From NCBI GenBank assembly GCA_040954595.2, contig CM082576.2, positions 20,274,001 through 20,338,000 of the forward strand: DNA of 64,000 bases, given 5' to 3'. The notes under the pieces are model-generated. The model saw only the letters and a program-made list of their open reading frames with translations. It searched no databases and was not told the DNA's origin. The position numbers were made by a program, and so were the translations under genes. The stretch comes from Balanoglossus misakiensis (taxonomy: Eukaryota; Hemichordata). The stretch's first letter is position 1. The number at the start of each line of letters is the position of its first letter. This document shows positions 46,896 to 58,561 of this stretch, in pieces.

Positions 46896-47972
46896 GAGGA
46901 CGCTGTTGCTGACCTTCGACCCGTAGACTTTGACCCCTTACAGCGTCTTCGTTGTAAACACATTTGAGATGCAGGCTAGCGAATCTGCCAGTTCGTTTTA
47001 ATGGCACATTTTTTCTGTCGTCAACTCCAATGTCGCCTTTTCTATGGACGTTACTTGGCCAGTGTTCGTTACACATCCAGGACAGTGTCAATATTTCTGT
47101 GAAAGAATAGCGGAAAACATGCGAAGCCAAGGAGCGAGCAACCAGCTGTTTTCTGCAAGTCATGCCCCCACACTGTCCACCATCATTATTCCTATATACA
47201 TATTTGGCGCAGTGAGTATTGAAACATTACAGTATTTAGTGTGTTTTAAGATATCACAGATAGTTTTCACGACTTAATGTGTGGGTAGAATCACATTCGT
47301 CGAAATAACGCTGCTGCAGTCCCCTGATTCAGTCCGTAAACAAGGTAAGCTTGAGACATAGACGATCGACAATCAGTTTCCGCTGTTGATTTCGCCCTAT
47401 CGCAACTCAGTAACTGGGGCCGAGTGATGCTCCATACATTAAAGTTCATGACTACTGACACCAATTGCAAATTTGCAAATTTGCAAAAGGCGTGCTTTCA
47501 GAGAATATTCAACCAGAAAACCGACAACAATTGATGACCTCATGTGACCTTTACTGGTTGAATCAGGCGACCACTGCAGTGTGATTCCAACGTTTATGGG
47601 AAGACCACGGCGTTTTCTAGGCGTTTTCTTCCGTGCTAGAAAACGGCGATCGGTGCACGAGTTTTGGTCTACAGACAGAATTTTCTAGTCACTACGCAGT
47701 TGGGATAATCGCCAGCATTGCCTATGGCAATGCTTGTGAGCTGTGGTACTATGGTGTGGAGGCATCGCCGGTATCGGTAAAGGCCTAGTTACACCATAAG
47801 GAGCTGTTAACATTAAGCACTAAAGTCCCTCTTTCTTGAGGAACTTTGCATTAACGCTGTTCTGATATACTTTTTTCTACAATTAACATTACTTGCTGAA
47901 CAATCTCTGTACTTGTTTATGTTTCTGTGTTACCCCACACCATAGACGTAAACAGAGATACATAGACAGTAG
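46896..47972. other. Unassigned sequence
   Basis: No recognised repeat. 47040-47280 has a 77-codon ORF without known motif. Near 47590-47770, CpG-containing sequence TAGAAAACGGCGATCGGTGC and TTTTGGTCTACAGACAGAAT pairs with a partly complementary stretch at 49050-49110, so these bracket a possible element that includes the family-2 copy. Confidence 0.4.
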
Positions 47973-48706
47973 GGCTGCATTCACAAACACCTCTGCAGGG
48001 GGGGGGGAGAATTGAGGGGGGGATTTGAAAAAAATTGAGGGTATGTAAGGGGGGAATTTGAAATAATTTAGGGACTGAAAGGGGCGACTTGAAAACTTTG
48101 ACGACTAAATATTTATTTTGAGTCCACAAAAATACAGTTTTGCGCCCTTTATTTTACAAAATTTTCTAATACCCACCCCCTCCATTCATCAACACCTTTC
48201 AATCATTGACTGGTTTATCTAGTGTCCCAGGTCAGGGGTCTTGCCCCCACCCAATGATAACTTTGAGCGGCGACAGTTAAATTTGTCCTCCCCAACATAC
48301 CGGTAGTTGAGTTAATTTGCTTTTGCCAGGTTCATTAAAATGCAGCTTTGAGCTCTGTATTTTATAAAATCCCCTTCAATTCTCGGTTTTTCAATGTCTC
48401 CCAGCACAGAATACAAATACTTAAAAAATAAAAACAATGTTCAGTTTTAATACCCACTGATGAGGGGAAACATCAGTTTCAAATTCTTTTCATGGGAGCG
48501 CTGTTTTTCTTTTTTACAAGATAGATAGGTGATGTGTTTGGACACAATGGGGGAATTTCAAATTTTTGGCAGTTCGGAAGGGGGGATTTGAAAATATTTC
48601 TGGTTGTGTACGGTGGGCATGTGAAATTTAGCGGTAAAAAAATTGAATTCTCTTGCCCCACCCCCCCTCCAGAGGTAAATCTAGAATGCAAGCTATCAAA
48701 TTTCCA
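47973..48706. mobile_element. G-tract TIR element, family 2, decayed copy
   Basis: The left end GGCTGCATTCACAAACACC and the interior match 23383-24138. The right end is decayed (CCCCTCCAGAGG is followed by a changed tail AATCTAGAATGCAAGC). The G-runs are shorter than in the palindrome copies. It is the oldest-looking family-2 copy here. Confidence 0.75.
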
Positions 48707-48722
48707 ATAAATATGGTTATGT

Positions 48723-48749
48723 AGAGAGAGACTTTGTCCTTTTAATTCA
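48723..48749. repeat. End fragment of the foldback MITE family
   Basis: AGAGAGAGACTTTGTCC plus TTTTAAT matches the right end of the elements at 39684-40049 and 59768-60124. Confidence 0.6.
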
Positions 48750-49249
48750 AATTTATTTACACAAAACTTGAGTTTACAAGGAAATATTAAGGAATACTTT
48801 ATTTGTCGTTTCCCAGGGTCTGGCCCTACAGCTATTTCTTAGTTCGGGAAATAACAAATTAACACAATTTTCGTATGTTCAGATGTCAAAATTTATTCAA
48901 TCTAGGTGAACTGGCAACGCGGGGCAACAGCTAGCTCTGCGTACAGGTCTGTGTGTTCCCGGCGTTACACGGCCTCCACGTACGCAGAGCTGGGCTATAC
49001 CATAGCAAGGCTGGCGATTACACCAACTGGTAGTGGTTTTGAGTGGTTTGACTAGAAAATTCTGTCTGTAGACCAAAACTCGTGCACCGATCGTCGTTTT
49101 CGAGCACACTGCATTTATATTAGACAGCAAATCACCCCAAAACGTCTCACAACTTGTACAACGGCCCCTTTTTGAACTTTATGCAGCGAGAAAGACATGC
49201 TCAGCCGCCGCCATCTTGATTTACGCGGAAAGGATTCTAAGGGCAATAT

Positions 49250-49570
49250 TAATTCGACACAACGTAAAATAATTCGACACAACACGTGAAATTAATTTGA
49301 CCAAACAGGTGATATTAATTCGACACTACACGTGAAATTAATTCGACACAACACGTAAAATTAATTCGACACTACACCTGTAATTAATTCGATTGTTCAC
49401 GTAAAAATAATTTGAGATATTGTTGGCAAAATTATTTCTAACAAAGATAAGCTAAAATTTAGAACACATAAAATGATTTCTGCATGACTACAAAAAATAA
49501 TTAAAGCACATAAAAAATAATTCTACATACTGGTAAAATTAATTCCAGGCTTTATAAAATTAATTCTAAC
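49250..49570. repeat. Degenerate minisatellite of about 22-23 bp (AATTCGACACAACACGT type)
   Basis: Successive units of AATTCGACAC, ACACGT and AAATT run from 49252 to about 49405, then decay to TTCTA..AAAATTAATT phrases to 49570. A CpG-containing TTCGAC word remains in most early units. No coding role. Confidence 0.8.
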
Positions 49571-49615
49571 ATGTTTTAGTAATAAACTACAATTTTGACC
49601 AGAACAGCCCCCATA

Positions 49616-51000
49616 GATACCGGTAGTACATGTTACTTTGGGTGTTTTTCTCAATGTTTATAATGTGTTTTCATTGCCTGTTCTACTTGTGTCTGAACAT
49701 ATTTCAAGCTTCATTAGCTGTACAACTTTTCACTTTGTTTTCAATATTTTTGTTTTAAGTATTTACTGCAGTGTCTTCTTCAGATCCCTGAATCATGATG
49801 AAATATAGGTGTGTCTAGTCAGTATTGTTATTCTAAATTTGAAGTCAAGTCTGGACTAGAATTCATTTCAATAGCCGTTACACACATACAGGTTATGTTG
49901 ACAAGTGGAACCGGGTAGAGCATGTGTTACAGTTAATGTCTCTTTAAATATCACATACATACATGTGTCTAGTTTTGTACATGCAACTCATATGTATGTT
50001 ATATTTATTGATTGACTGTCAAATATCCTCCTGTTGTTTGATTAAATGTAAATATTGTATGTTGTAGAAAGCACAATTCTCCTAGTTCCATAGATATCAG
50101 TGCTCATTTTAAAGCTGAAAGTGACATTTTCAACACTAAATGCAAGGAAATGTAACTAAATATTTTAATTTTGCAGTCAAAATGCAACACAGTCAGCTCC
50201 GAACTGCATTTAAAATCCAAACACATGGTGTTATATTCTTGGAAATAAGCAAAGATCTGTATCCTATCCACAAAGTATATATCATACACACAGTATTATC
50301 TTAATGCAGTTTATGAAATTGCTAGAAACATTGTAATATTTGGATGATATTTAAAGAAAAGTAATTATATTTATATTAACAGTATGTAAAAGTTACGAAG
50401 ATTTAGCGTTGAATGATGATGTGATGTCTGTAAGAGCTGTTCCAATACATGGTGAGTGAATTTCAAAAACCTTTTGTTCAATCAACCTTTCTACTGTCCT
50501 GTGATTCCAAAAGTAATTGAAATATCATTACACATGTACCTGTATATAGTGCAGACTGTAAATAGAGCACACTCTGGAAAAGAGTTATGTAATTAATATC
50601 TCTATCATGTGAGTGACATCATTTTAAGGGCCACTGACCACCCCGACCATGACAATTTGCTAGGGGGTGCCAACATCTCAACAGGGGGTGAATCCTTCCA
50701 GGCCATGTCTGGGTGATTGATTGATTGATTGATTCATTCATTAAGTCAGTCAGTCAGTCAGTCAGTCATATTCATTAATTCATTAATAATAAACGATATA
50801 GCTAGCCAAATGTTATAGGAATGGGCTAACACCCTTGTCATATAAACTTTGGCGAAGCGATCCAAAGCTCAGCTAAGGTAGATGGGGGGGGGGGACCTGA
50901 ATCACATGCCCCATCATAATGAAAGCTACCAACCCTCTTAGAATGATACTACGGCCTATACGTTGATCACCTGATCGCATCACCCTGTCACACTTGGCAA
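49616..51000 (+). repeat. Segmental duplication, copy 3
   Basis: Direct near-identical copy of 10524-11924. It differs by small indels (for example CCGGGTAGAG at 49909 against a longer form at 10818), a shortened tetranucleotide array and a four-base change at the start. Unlike the palindrome copies it is followed by unique sequence leading to the MED25-like exon at 51436, so it may be the ancestral locus. Confidence 0.88.
50383..50451 (+). CDS. 69-nt exon-like block, copy 3 of 3
   Basis: Same sequence as 11296-11364, acceptor and GTGAGTG donor kept. It lies 985 bp upstream of the MED25-like exon in the same orientation, but it leaves phase 1 while that exon needs phase 2, so direct splicing would shift the frame. 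It is either an exon of another gene, an alternative (frame-breaking) exon, or not an exon. Confidence 0.4.
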
Positions 51001-51021
51001 TGGGTTACTGTTCATGTATGA

Positions 51022-51140
51022 TAAAGGGGTTATTACACTAAGTTTGGTCGATAACGTGATGCATCCTCGTGATGTCCATAATATGGACATCACTCAAATA
51101 TGACGCGTTATCGGCAAAACTTAGTGTAATAACCCTTAAG
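51022..51140. mobile_element. Small hairpin MITE, about 119 bp
   Basis: AAGGGGTTATTACACTAAGTTT pairs with the right part (AAACTTAGTGTAATAACCCTT), with a palindromic centre GTCCATAATATGGAC and GATAACG against CGTTATC inside. It lies between the segmental duplication and the MED25-like exon. Confidence 0.8.
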
Positions 51141-51182
51141 TAACACCCTCTTATTTTAAAGAACACTCATTATGGAAGCCCA

Positions 51183-51276
51183 TTAACCCTTTCACAACCA
51201 AGGTTCAGTCTAAACCCATTGTTATCTATGAAAAGGTTCAACCTGTTTAGAAGGAACTGGGGGTGAAAGGGTTAAA
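51183..51276. mobile_element. Small hairpin MITE, about 94 bp
   Basis: TTAACCCTTTCAC at left and GTGAAAGGGTTAA at right. Inside, AAGGTTCA is repeated and partly paired. Non-coding. Confidence 0.75.
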
Positions 51277-51435
51277 GGGACATTGTCTCAGTTTTGTCCT
51301 TTGACTCACTGGCTTTTATTAGAGGTTCCTACCTTTAAATGTTTCATAAAATGTTTAACAAAATCTGTCTACAATCGGAGTAGACATTGTTTACATACAC
51401 CTTTTGTTAAATAATTGTACTGTGTTGTATTTCAG

Positions 51436-51534
51436 ATTTTTGTCAGGAGCAGGTGAGAAATACAGTATGATTTCTGAAGGTCTGAGTACTGCATTGCAGT
51501 TATTTGACGATATGAAGAGTTTACGATACTCAAG
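51436..51534 (+). CDS. MED25: MED25 exon, von Willebrand domain segment
   Basis: A 99-nt exon has a polypyrimidine-containing acceptor (TTGTATTTCAG) and a GTAATT donor. It enters with one base and leaves with two, encoding [20 protein letters not shown] and 12 more residues. This aligns closely with the animal MED25 segment containing a G-rich turn, [12 protein letters not shown] and a following basic helix; the [12 protein letters not shown] core is the deciding match. MED25 is the Mediator subunit whose N-terminal von Willebrand domain anchors it in the complex and whose other domains bind transcription activators, in the nucleus. The exons expected next, completing the domain, were not found before 61012. 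Confidence 0.75.
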
Positions 51535-51781
51535 GTAATTATGGTAAAATTCTGAGGTTAAAGATCATTCTCTAGTTATAGCCCCCACTTTTTGAGGTGG
51601 TTTATCTGTATGTAAAGATCACCATGTCAACCAGGAAATGATTCCATACCGACAGTAAAGTACAACTCACGTGTGAAGTACATTGAAACCTGCCTAGTAA
51701 GGGCACCTCTGGGATCACACAACATGTCCTTTAAGGGATACAGGCTCTCTCTCCCGCTCGCTGCCCCTTATTCCATTAATT
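51535..51781. other. Intron start before the repeat array
   Basis: Contains a GAAACCTGCCTAGTAAGGGC-type stretch of the sort common as an interspersed repeat. No exon seen. Confidence 0.5.
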
Positions 51782-52855
51782 AGGGGCAAAAGCCTATCGG
51801 GCTTGTGCCCCTATTGGTATTGTTGGAATTTTTAGGGCCCAAGCGCATGCAGGCAAAATTTTCAAACCGGCCTAATTTGCATATGAATGGAGATATCAAA
51901 ATTCTGTTAAGATACTTTGTGGGCCATATTGCCAGGGTTGTATATGCCAAATGTCAAGGCCATAGGCCATGTCATATTTGAGAAGAAGATTTTTAAGTAT
52001 TATTTTTCATATTTTTCGCCCAAGCCATCGGCCTATACTTAACATAGTAAAGCAATGACCACCTTTTACTTTGGATAAATATGCATACATATCTCAAAAT
52101 CTGTTAGGCCGATCATCTCCAACTTTGGCGTGCAGCTAGCCTAGCTTTTGTCAATAATTTTAAGCGAAAAAAAAATAATATGAAAAATCGACCGATTTTT
52201 TTATATTAATTTTTTTATTAAATTTATACCTTTACTTATACCTCTATGGTTAAGCTATGTCCATGTCTTATTGTGGAATTCTGGTCTGTGCAATAGTCCT
52301 GTACAGTGACTGTCTATTGGTCAGTGAGCACAATGGCACCAAAATAAAAGGCAAACTTTTAGGCTCACCTGTAACACCTGCTTAACTCATTAATTATGTG
52401 CATACCTGATTCTGGGCTAACTAAGAGGGCTAGAGGTTTCATTCTTGTGGGCCATGGACCAGTATAGGGTCAAAATTTCTTGCCCAAATTTTGGGTGACC
52501 TCAGGTGACCTTTGACCTACTTTCCTATATCTCGGCATACAGAGCAGGTACAGACTTGGCGTTTGGAGGGTTGGGACTAAATTGAAAAGGCAAAATTGGG
52601 GGTCACCTGTGACACCGGCCTACCTCATTAATTATGTGCATACCTAATTCCAGGCTAACCAATAGGGCTATAGGTTTGGTTTTTGTTGAACATGGACCAG
52701 TATAGGGTCAAAATTTCTTGCCCAAATTTTGCATTAACTCAGGTGACCTTTGACCTACTTTCCCATATCTTGGCATCCAGAGCTGATATGCTTATTGCTA
52801 TGTTGCTATGTGCTATGTTGGCTTGGGCCCGCTATTGCTGCTTGCAGCTATATTT
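51782..52855 (+). repeat. Hairpin-headed repeat unit 1
   Basis: The head stem AGGGGCAAAAGCC pairs (one mismatch) with GGCTTGTGCCCCT at 51800-51812, followed by TATTGGTATTGTTGGAATTT. A second, partial head of another type lies at 51836. The interior has diverged CTCATTAATTATGTGCATAC repeats and two exact TGACCTTTGACCT sites. The tail is GCTTGGGCCC plus TGCTGCTTGCAGC. It is the most diverged unit. Confidence 0.8.
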
Positions 52856-54321
52856 AGGGCCCAAGCGCAAGCAAGCGCTTGGGCCCTATTGGTTTCGTTG
52901 GAATTTTTCTTTCCGGCTTTCTTTCTTTATTCTTGTGTCAATTCTTCGGCCAACTAAATCTCTGAAACTACTGCAGGTACACTGCTCAAACTTGCTACAG
53001 TGGTCAAGGTCTATGAGTAGATGTGCAGTGACTTGTGAATACTTAATTAGTCACGTGACCTGGCGGCCATATTGGATTTGCTGAAAAAATTCAGAAACTA
53101 CAAGTCAGATCGACTTCAAATTTGGCATGCAGGTAGACTACCTTCTACCCATCATTTTTGTAATTGGAAATTTTGCTACAGTGTTGCAGTTTTTTTGCTA
53201 CAATTTTTTTTCTGAAATCTGGCTTAAATTTCAAAAATCTTCTTCTCCAGAACCGGTGATAACCGAGACACGGGGTTTGGGGTATGTGGTCACCTCACTG
53301 ATGTCTATCAAGTTTGCGAAGATCATTGTGATTGGTCGAAGATTATGGCGGCCATATTGGATTTTCGAAAAACCATAGTTAAACTCCAAAAATCTTCTCC
53401 TCCAGAACGGGCGATGACTGAGTCGCAAGATTCGGGGAGTATGGTCACTACACTGATGTCTATCAAGTTTGCAAAGAACATTGTGATTGGTCGAAGATTA
53501 TGGCGGCCATATTGGATTTTGTAAAAAGCAGTGAAAAATTGAAATTCCTTTTTCTAGTCTAAAAATTGATAGCATACAAATTCTTTTTATGGATATCAAT
53601 CTTTATGTGACTAAAATATGTTACAAATTTTTGTCGATTTTTCACATGACCTTTGACCTACTTTTCACACATTATTATTTCTGCATATCTATTTCCAGGC
53701 TAACCTATAGGGCTAGACATTTGGTTTTTGATGCATGTGGATTAGTGTGTGATCAAAATATTTTGCTACTTTTCATGACCCCTTTGACCTCTGCTGACCT
53801 CATTAATTATGTGCATAGCTAATTACAGGCGAACCAATAGAGCTAGAGGTTTGGTTTTTGTTGGACATGGACCAGTATGGGATCAAAATTTTTTGCCCAA
53901 ATGTTGGGTGACCTCTGGTGACCTTTGACCTACTTTTGCATATCTCAGCATCCAGAGCAGATACAGCCATGGCATTTGGTAGGATGGGACCATAATGTAA
54001 AGCCACATTTTTGAGTCACCTGTGACACCTGCTGACCTCATTAAATATGCACATACCTAATTACAGGCGAACCAATAGAACTAGAGTTTTAGTTTTTGTT
54101 GGACATGGAACAGTATGGGTCAATAAATTTTGCCCAAATGTTGGGTGACCTCAGGTGACCTTTGACCTACTTTACTCTATTTCAGCAGGAAAAATACATA
54201 CGTCCTTGTTATGTCATGAGATAAAACACCTGATAGAGCATTCTGTTTCTTCTCATTCATACTGTGCATATATAATACCGGATCAGCGCTTGGGCCCGAC
54301 AATGCTGCTTGCAGCTTTAAT
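52856..54321 (+). repeat. Hairpin-headed repeat unit 2 (type A)
   Basis: Head: 13-bp stem AGGGCCCAAGCGC, 6-base loop, perfect complement (52856-52887), then TATTGGTTTCGTTGGAATTT and CTTT repeats. Body: GTCACGTGAC near 53050, GGCGGCCATATTGGATTTT phrases, repeats of about 240 bp ending in TGACCTTTGACCT. Tail: GCGCTTGGGCCC at 54286 matching the head stem, then TGCTGCTTGCAGC and TTTAATT. An ORF 52683-53084 crosses the unit border and is not a gene. Confidence 0.88.
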
Positions 54322-55593
54322 TGGGGGCACAAGCGCCCTCAGGCGGCTTGTGCCCCCATTGTTATTGTTGGAATTTTTCTTTATTATTATTCTTCTTCTT
54401 CTTCTTCCGAGAAATTCGGCCAGGTAGATCTGGGAAACCGCTGCACCTAGGGGGCTGAAACTTGGTAGGGTGGTAGGGGCCAATGAGTAGACGTGCAGTG
54501 GCTCGTGAATATTTAATTAGTCACGTGACCTGGCGGCCATATTGGATTTCCTGAAAATCGTTAAACGAGTCCTTCTCAAAAGCTGCTGGGCCGATCGAGT
54601 TCAAATTTGGTGTGCAGGTAGCCTACCTTCTGTCCATCATTTTACCCCTTGAAATCATGACGTCACACATAAAGTTTTTTTGCTACAATTGTTTTTCTGA
54701 AAAACTACTTAAAACTTTAAAAATCTTCTTCTCCAGAACCAGCGGTTACCGAGTCTCGGGATTTGGGATATGTGGTCACCTAACCTATGTCTATCAAGTT
54801 TGCGAAGCGCACTGTGATTGGTCGATCATTATGGCGGCCATGTTGGATATTCGGAAAACCATTGAAAAGTGATAATTCTGTTTTGTAGCCAAAATGTTGA
54901 CAGCATGGAAATTCTTTTTTTGGATATGAGTCATCATATGACCGGAAGTTGTCACAATTTTTCGGGGCAATTTTCACATGACCTTTGACCCATTTTAAAC
55001 AACTAATTATATATGCATAATCCCCATACCTCCTCTTGTCAAAGCACCACAGTCATGAATTTTGTGGACATGGATACCAATGCTGCCAGGACATATCACA
55101 AATATTTTGGTATTTTTGACAATGACCTTTGACCTATTTCTGAAACATAATTTTTCTGCATATCTAATTCCATGCTACCCAATAGGGCTAGAGGTCTGGT
55201 ATTGGTTGGACATGGCCCACTCTGGGGTCAAAATTTTATGCCCTAATTTTGGGTGACCTTAGGTGACCTTTGATCTACTTTCCCATATCTCAGCATCCAG
55301 AGCAGTTAGAGCCCTGGCTTTTATGGGGATCGAGCACATAATGGAGTCCTACACAAGACCTCATTAATTATGTGCATACCTAATTGCAGGCGAACCAATA
55401 AGGCTAGGGGTCTGGTTTTTTGTTGGATCTAGACTAGTATGGGGTCCAATTTTTTTGCCCAAATTTGGGGTGACCTCAGGTGACCTTTGACCTACTTTCC
55501 CATATCTTGGTATCCCCAGCAGATACAGCCGTGGCATTTGCTGGTCACCATGGGAACCGCTTGTGCCCCGCCAACGCTGCTTGCAGCTTTAAT
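54322..55593 (+). repeat. Hairpin-headed repeat unit 3 (type B)
   Basis: Head stem GGGGGCACAAGC (54323-54334) pairs with GCTTGTGCCCCC (54346-54357). The tail is CGCTTGTGCCCC at 55558, complementary to its own head and different from type A. The body is distinct from type A (CACCTAGGGGGCTGAAAC, ATCATGACGTCA) but shares the GTCACGTGAC and CCATATTGGATT module. Confidence 0.88.
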
Positions 55594-57139
55594 TAGGGCC
55601 CAAGCGCATGCAAGCGCTTGGGCCCTATTGGTTTCGTTGGGGTTTTTTACGGGCCCAAGCCAAGCCAGGCTTGGGCCCGTATTGGTTTCGCTGGGGTTTT
55701 TCTGTCTTTCTTTCTTTCTTTCTTTCTTTATTCTTGGTTCCATTCTTTATCGCTCTAGATCTCAAACACCGCTGCAGGTACAGTTCTCAAACTTGCTACA
55801 GTGGTCAAGGTCAATGAGTAGATGTGCAGTGACTTGTGAATACTTAATTAGTCACGTGACATGGCGGCCATCTTGGATTTTCTGAAAAAATGCAAATCTC
55901 AGATCTCAGAAACTACAAGTCAGATCGACTTCAAATTTGGCATGCTGGTAGACTACCTTCTGCCCATCATTTTTGTAATTGGAAATTATGCTGACAAAGT
56001 TGCCGTTTTTTTGCTACAATTTTTCTTCTGAAATCTGGCCTAAATTTCAAAAATCTTCTTCTCCAGAACCGGTGATAACCGAGACACGGGGTTTGGGGTA
56101 TGTGGTCACCTAACTGATGTCTATCAAGTTTGCGAAGATCATAGTGATTGGTCCAAGATTATGGCGGCCATATTGGATTTTCGAAAAACCCTAGTAAAAT
56201 TTGAAAAATCTTCTACTCAAGAACCGGCGATAACCGAGTCACAAGATTTGGTGTGTGTGGTCATTAAACAGATGTCTATCAAGTTTGCGAAGATGAATGT
56301 GATTGGTCGAAGATTAGGGCGGCCATATTGGATTTTGTGAAAAACGATTAAAAAGTAAAAATTCCCTTTCTAGCCTAATAATTGATAGCACAGAAATTCT
56401 TTTTATGGATATGAATCATCATATGACAAGAATAAGCTATGAATATTTTGGTAATTTTGGCAATGACCTTTGACCTACTTTTGACACATCATTTTTCTGC
56501 ATATCTAATTCCAGGCTAACCAATAGGGCTATAAGTTTGGTTTTTGATGTATGTGGATTTGTATGTGATCAAAAAATTTTGCTACTTCTCATGACCCCTT
56601 TGACCTCTGCTGACCTCATTAAATATGCACATACCTAATTAATGATGAACCAATAGACCTTGAGGTTTTGTTTTTGTTATACATGAACCAGTTTGGGGTC
56701 AAAATATTTTGCCCAAATGTTGGGTGACCTTGGGTGACCTTTGACCTACTTTTGCATATCTCGACATCCACAGCTGATACAGCCTTGGCGTTTGGAGGTA
56801 TGGGGCCATAATGAAAAGCCAAAGTTTTGGGTCACCTGTGACACCTGCTTAACTCATTATTTATGAGCATAGCTAATTCCAGGCTAACCAAAAGGGCTAG
56901 AGGTCTGGTTTTTGTTGGACATGGACCACTATGGGTCAAAATTTTCTGCCCAAATTGTGGGTGACCCCTGGGAGACCTTTGACCTACTTTACACTATATC
57001 AACACCAAACATAGATATAACCTTGATATTTCATGGGATAAAACAGAGCATTATGTTTCTACTCATTAATTATGTGCATATCTAATATCAGATCAGATAA
57101 TAGAGCTTGGGCCCGGACAATGCTGCTTGCAGCTTTAAT
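55594..57139 (+). repeat. Hairpin-headed repeat unit 4 (type A, double head)
   Basis: Two heads in tandem: 55594-55625 (AGGGCCCAAGCGC stem) and 55649-55680 (ACGGGCCCAAGCC stem), each 13 bp with a 6-base loop and fully paired in spite of sequence differences. The body is close to unit 2. The tail GCTTGGGCCCG is at 57105. Confidence 0.88.
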
Positions 57140-58561
57140 CTTTCTTTCTTTTTTCTTGTGTCAATTTCTTCGGCCAACGAGATCTCTGAAACTACTGCAG
57201 GTACACTTCTCAAACTTGCTACAGTGGTCAAGGTCAATGAGTAGATGTGCAGTGACTTGTGAATAATTAATTAGTCACGTGACCTGGCGGCCATATTGGA
57301 TTTTCTGAAAAAATTCAAATCTCAGATCTCAGAAACTACAAGTCAGATCGACTTCAAATTTGGCATGCTGGTAGACTACCTTCTACCCATCATTTTTGTA
57401 ATTGGAAATTTTGCTGTCAATGTTGCAGTTTTTTTGCTACAATTTTTTTTCTGAAATCTGGCTTAAATTTCTAAAATCTTCTTCTCCAGAACCAGTGATA
57501 ACCGAGACACGGGGTTTGGGGTATGTGGTCACCTAACTGATATCTATCAAGTTTGCGAAGATCATTGTGATTGGTCGAAGATTATGGCGGCCATATTGGA
57601 TTTTCGAAAAACCATAGTAAAACTGCAAAAATCTTCTTTTCCAGAACGGGTGATGACTGAGTCGCAAGATTCGGGGAGTATGGTCACTACACTGATGTCT
57701 ATCAAGTTTGCAAAGAGCATTGTGATTGGTCGAAGATTGTGGCGGCCATATTGGATTTTGTAAAAAGCAGTGAAAAATTGAAATTCCCTTTTCTAGTCTA
57801 AAAATTGATAGCATACAAATTCTTTTTATGGATATCAATCGTCAGGTGACTAAAATATGTTACAATTTTTTCGCGATTTTTCACATGACCTTTGACCTAC
57901 TTATCACGCGTTATTATTTCTGCATATCTAATTCCAGGCTAACCTATAGGGCTAGACGTTTGGTTTTTGATGCATGTGGATTAGTGTGTGCTCAAAATTT
58001 TTTGCTACTTTTCATGACCCCTTTGACCTCTGCTGACCTCATTAATTATGTACATAGCTAATTACAGGCGAACCAAAAGAGCTAGAGGTTTGGTTTTTGT
58101 CATACATGGACCAGTATGGGGTCATAATATTTTGCCCAAATGTTGGGTGACCTCTGGTGACCTTTGACCTACTTTCGCATATCTCAGCATCCAGAGCAGA
58201 TACAGCCATGGCATTTGGCAGGATGGGACCAAAATGTAAAGCCACATTTTCGGGTCACCTGTGACACCTGCTGACCTCATTAAATATGCACATACCTAAT
58301 TACAGGCGAACCAATAGAGCTAGAGTTTTGGTTTTTGTTGGACATGGACCAGTATGGGTAAAAAAAAATTGCCAAAATGTTGGGTGACCTCAGGTGACCT
58401 TTGACCTGCTTCACCTTAATTCAGCAGCAAAAATACACACATCCTTGTTATGTCATGAGATAATACATCCGATAGAAAATTCTGTTTCTTCTCATTCATA
58501 CTGTGCATATATAATTCAAGATCAGCGCTTGGGCCCGACAATGCTGCTCGCAGCTTTAATT
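57140..58561 (+). repeat. Hairpin-headed repeat unit 5 (type A, head lost)
   Basis: It begins directly in the CTTT-rich sequence that follows the head in other A units, so the hairpin is deleted. The body is almost identical to unit 2, including its DR1-like sites. The tail GCGCTTGGGCCCG is at 58524. Confidence 0.88.

Noticed and set aside
46675-47163. 162-codon minus-strand ORF
   Set aside because: It crosses the decayed foldback-element relative and its repeated GGAAGAAGC words, so it is open by chance.
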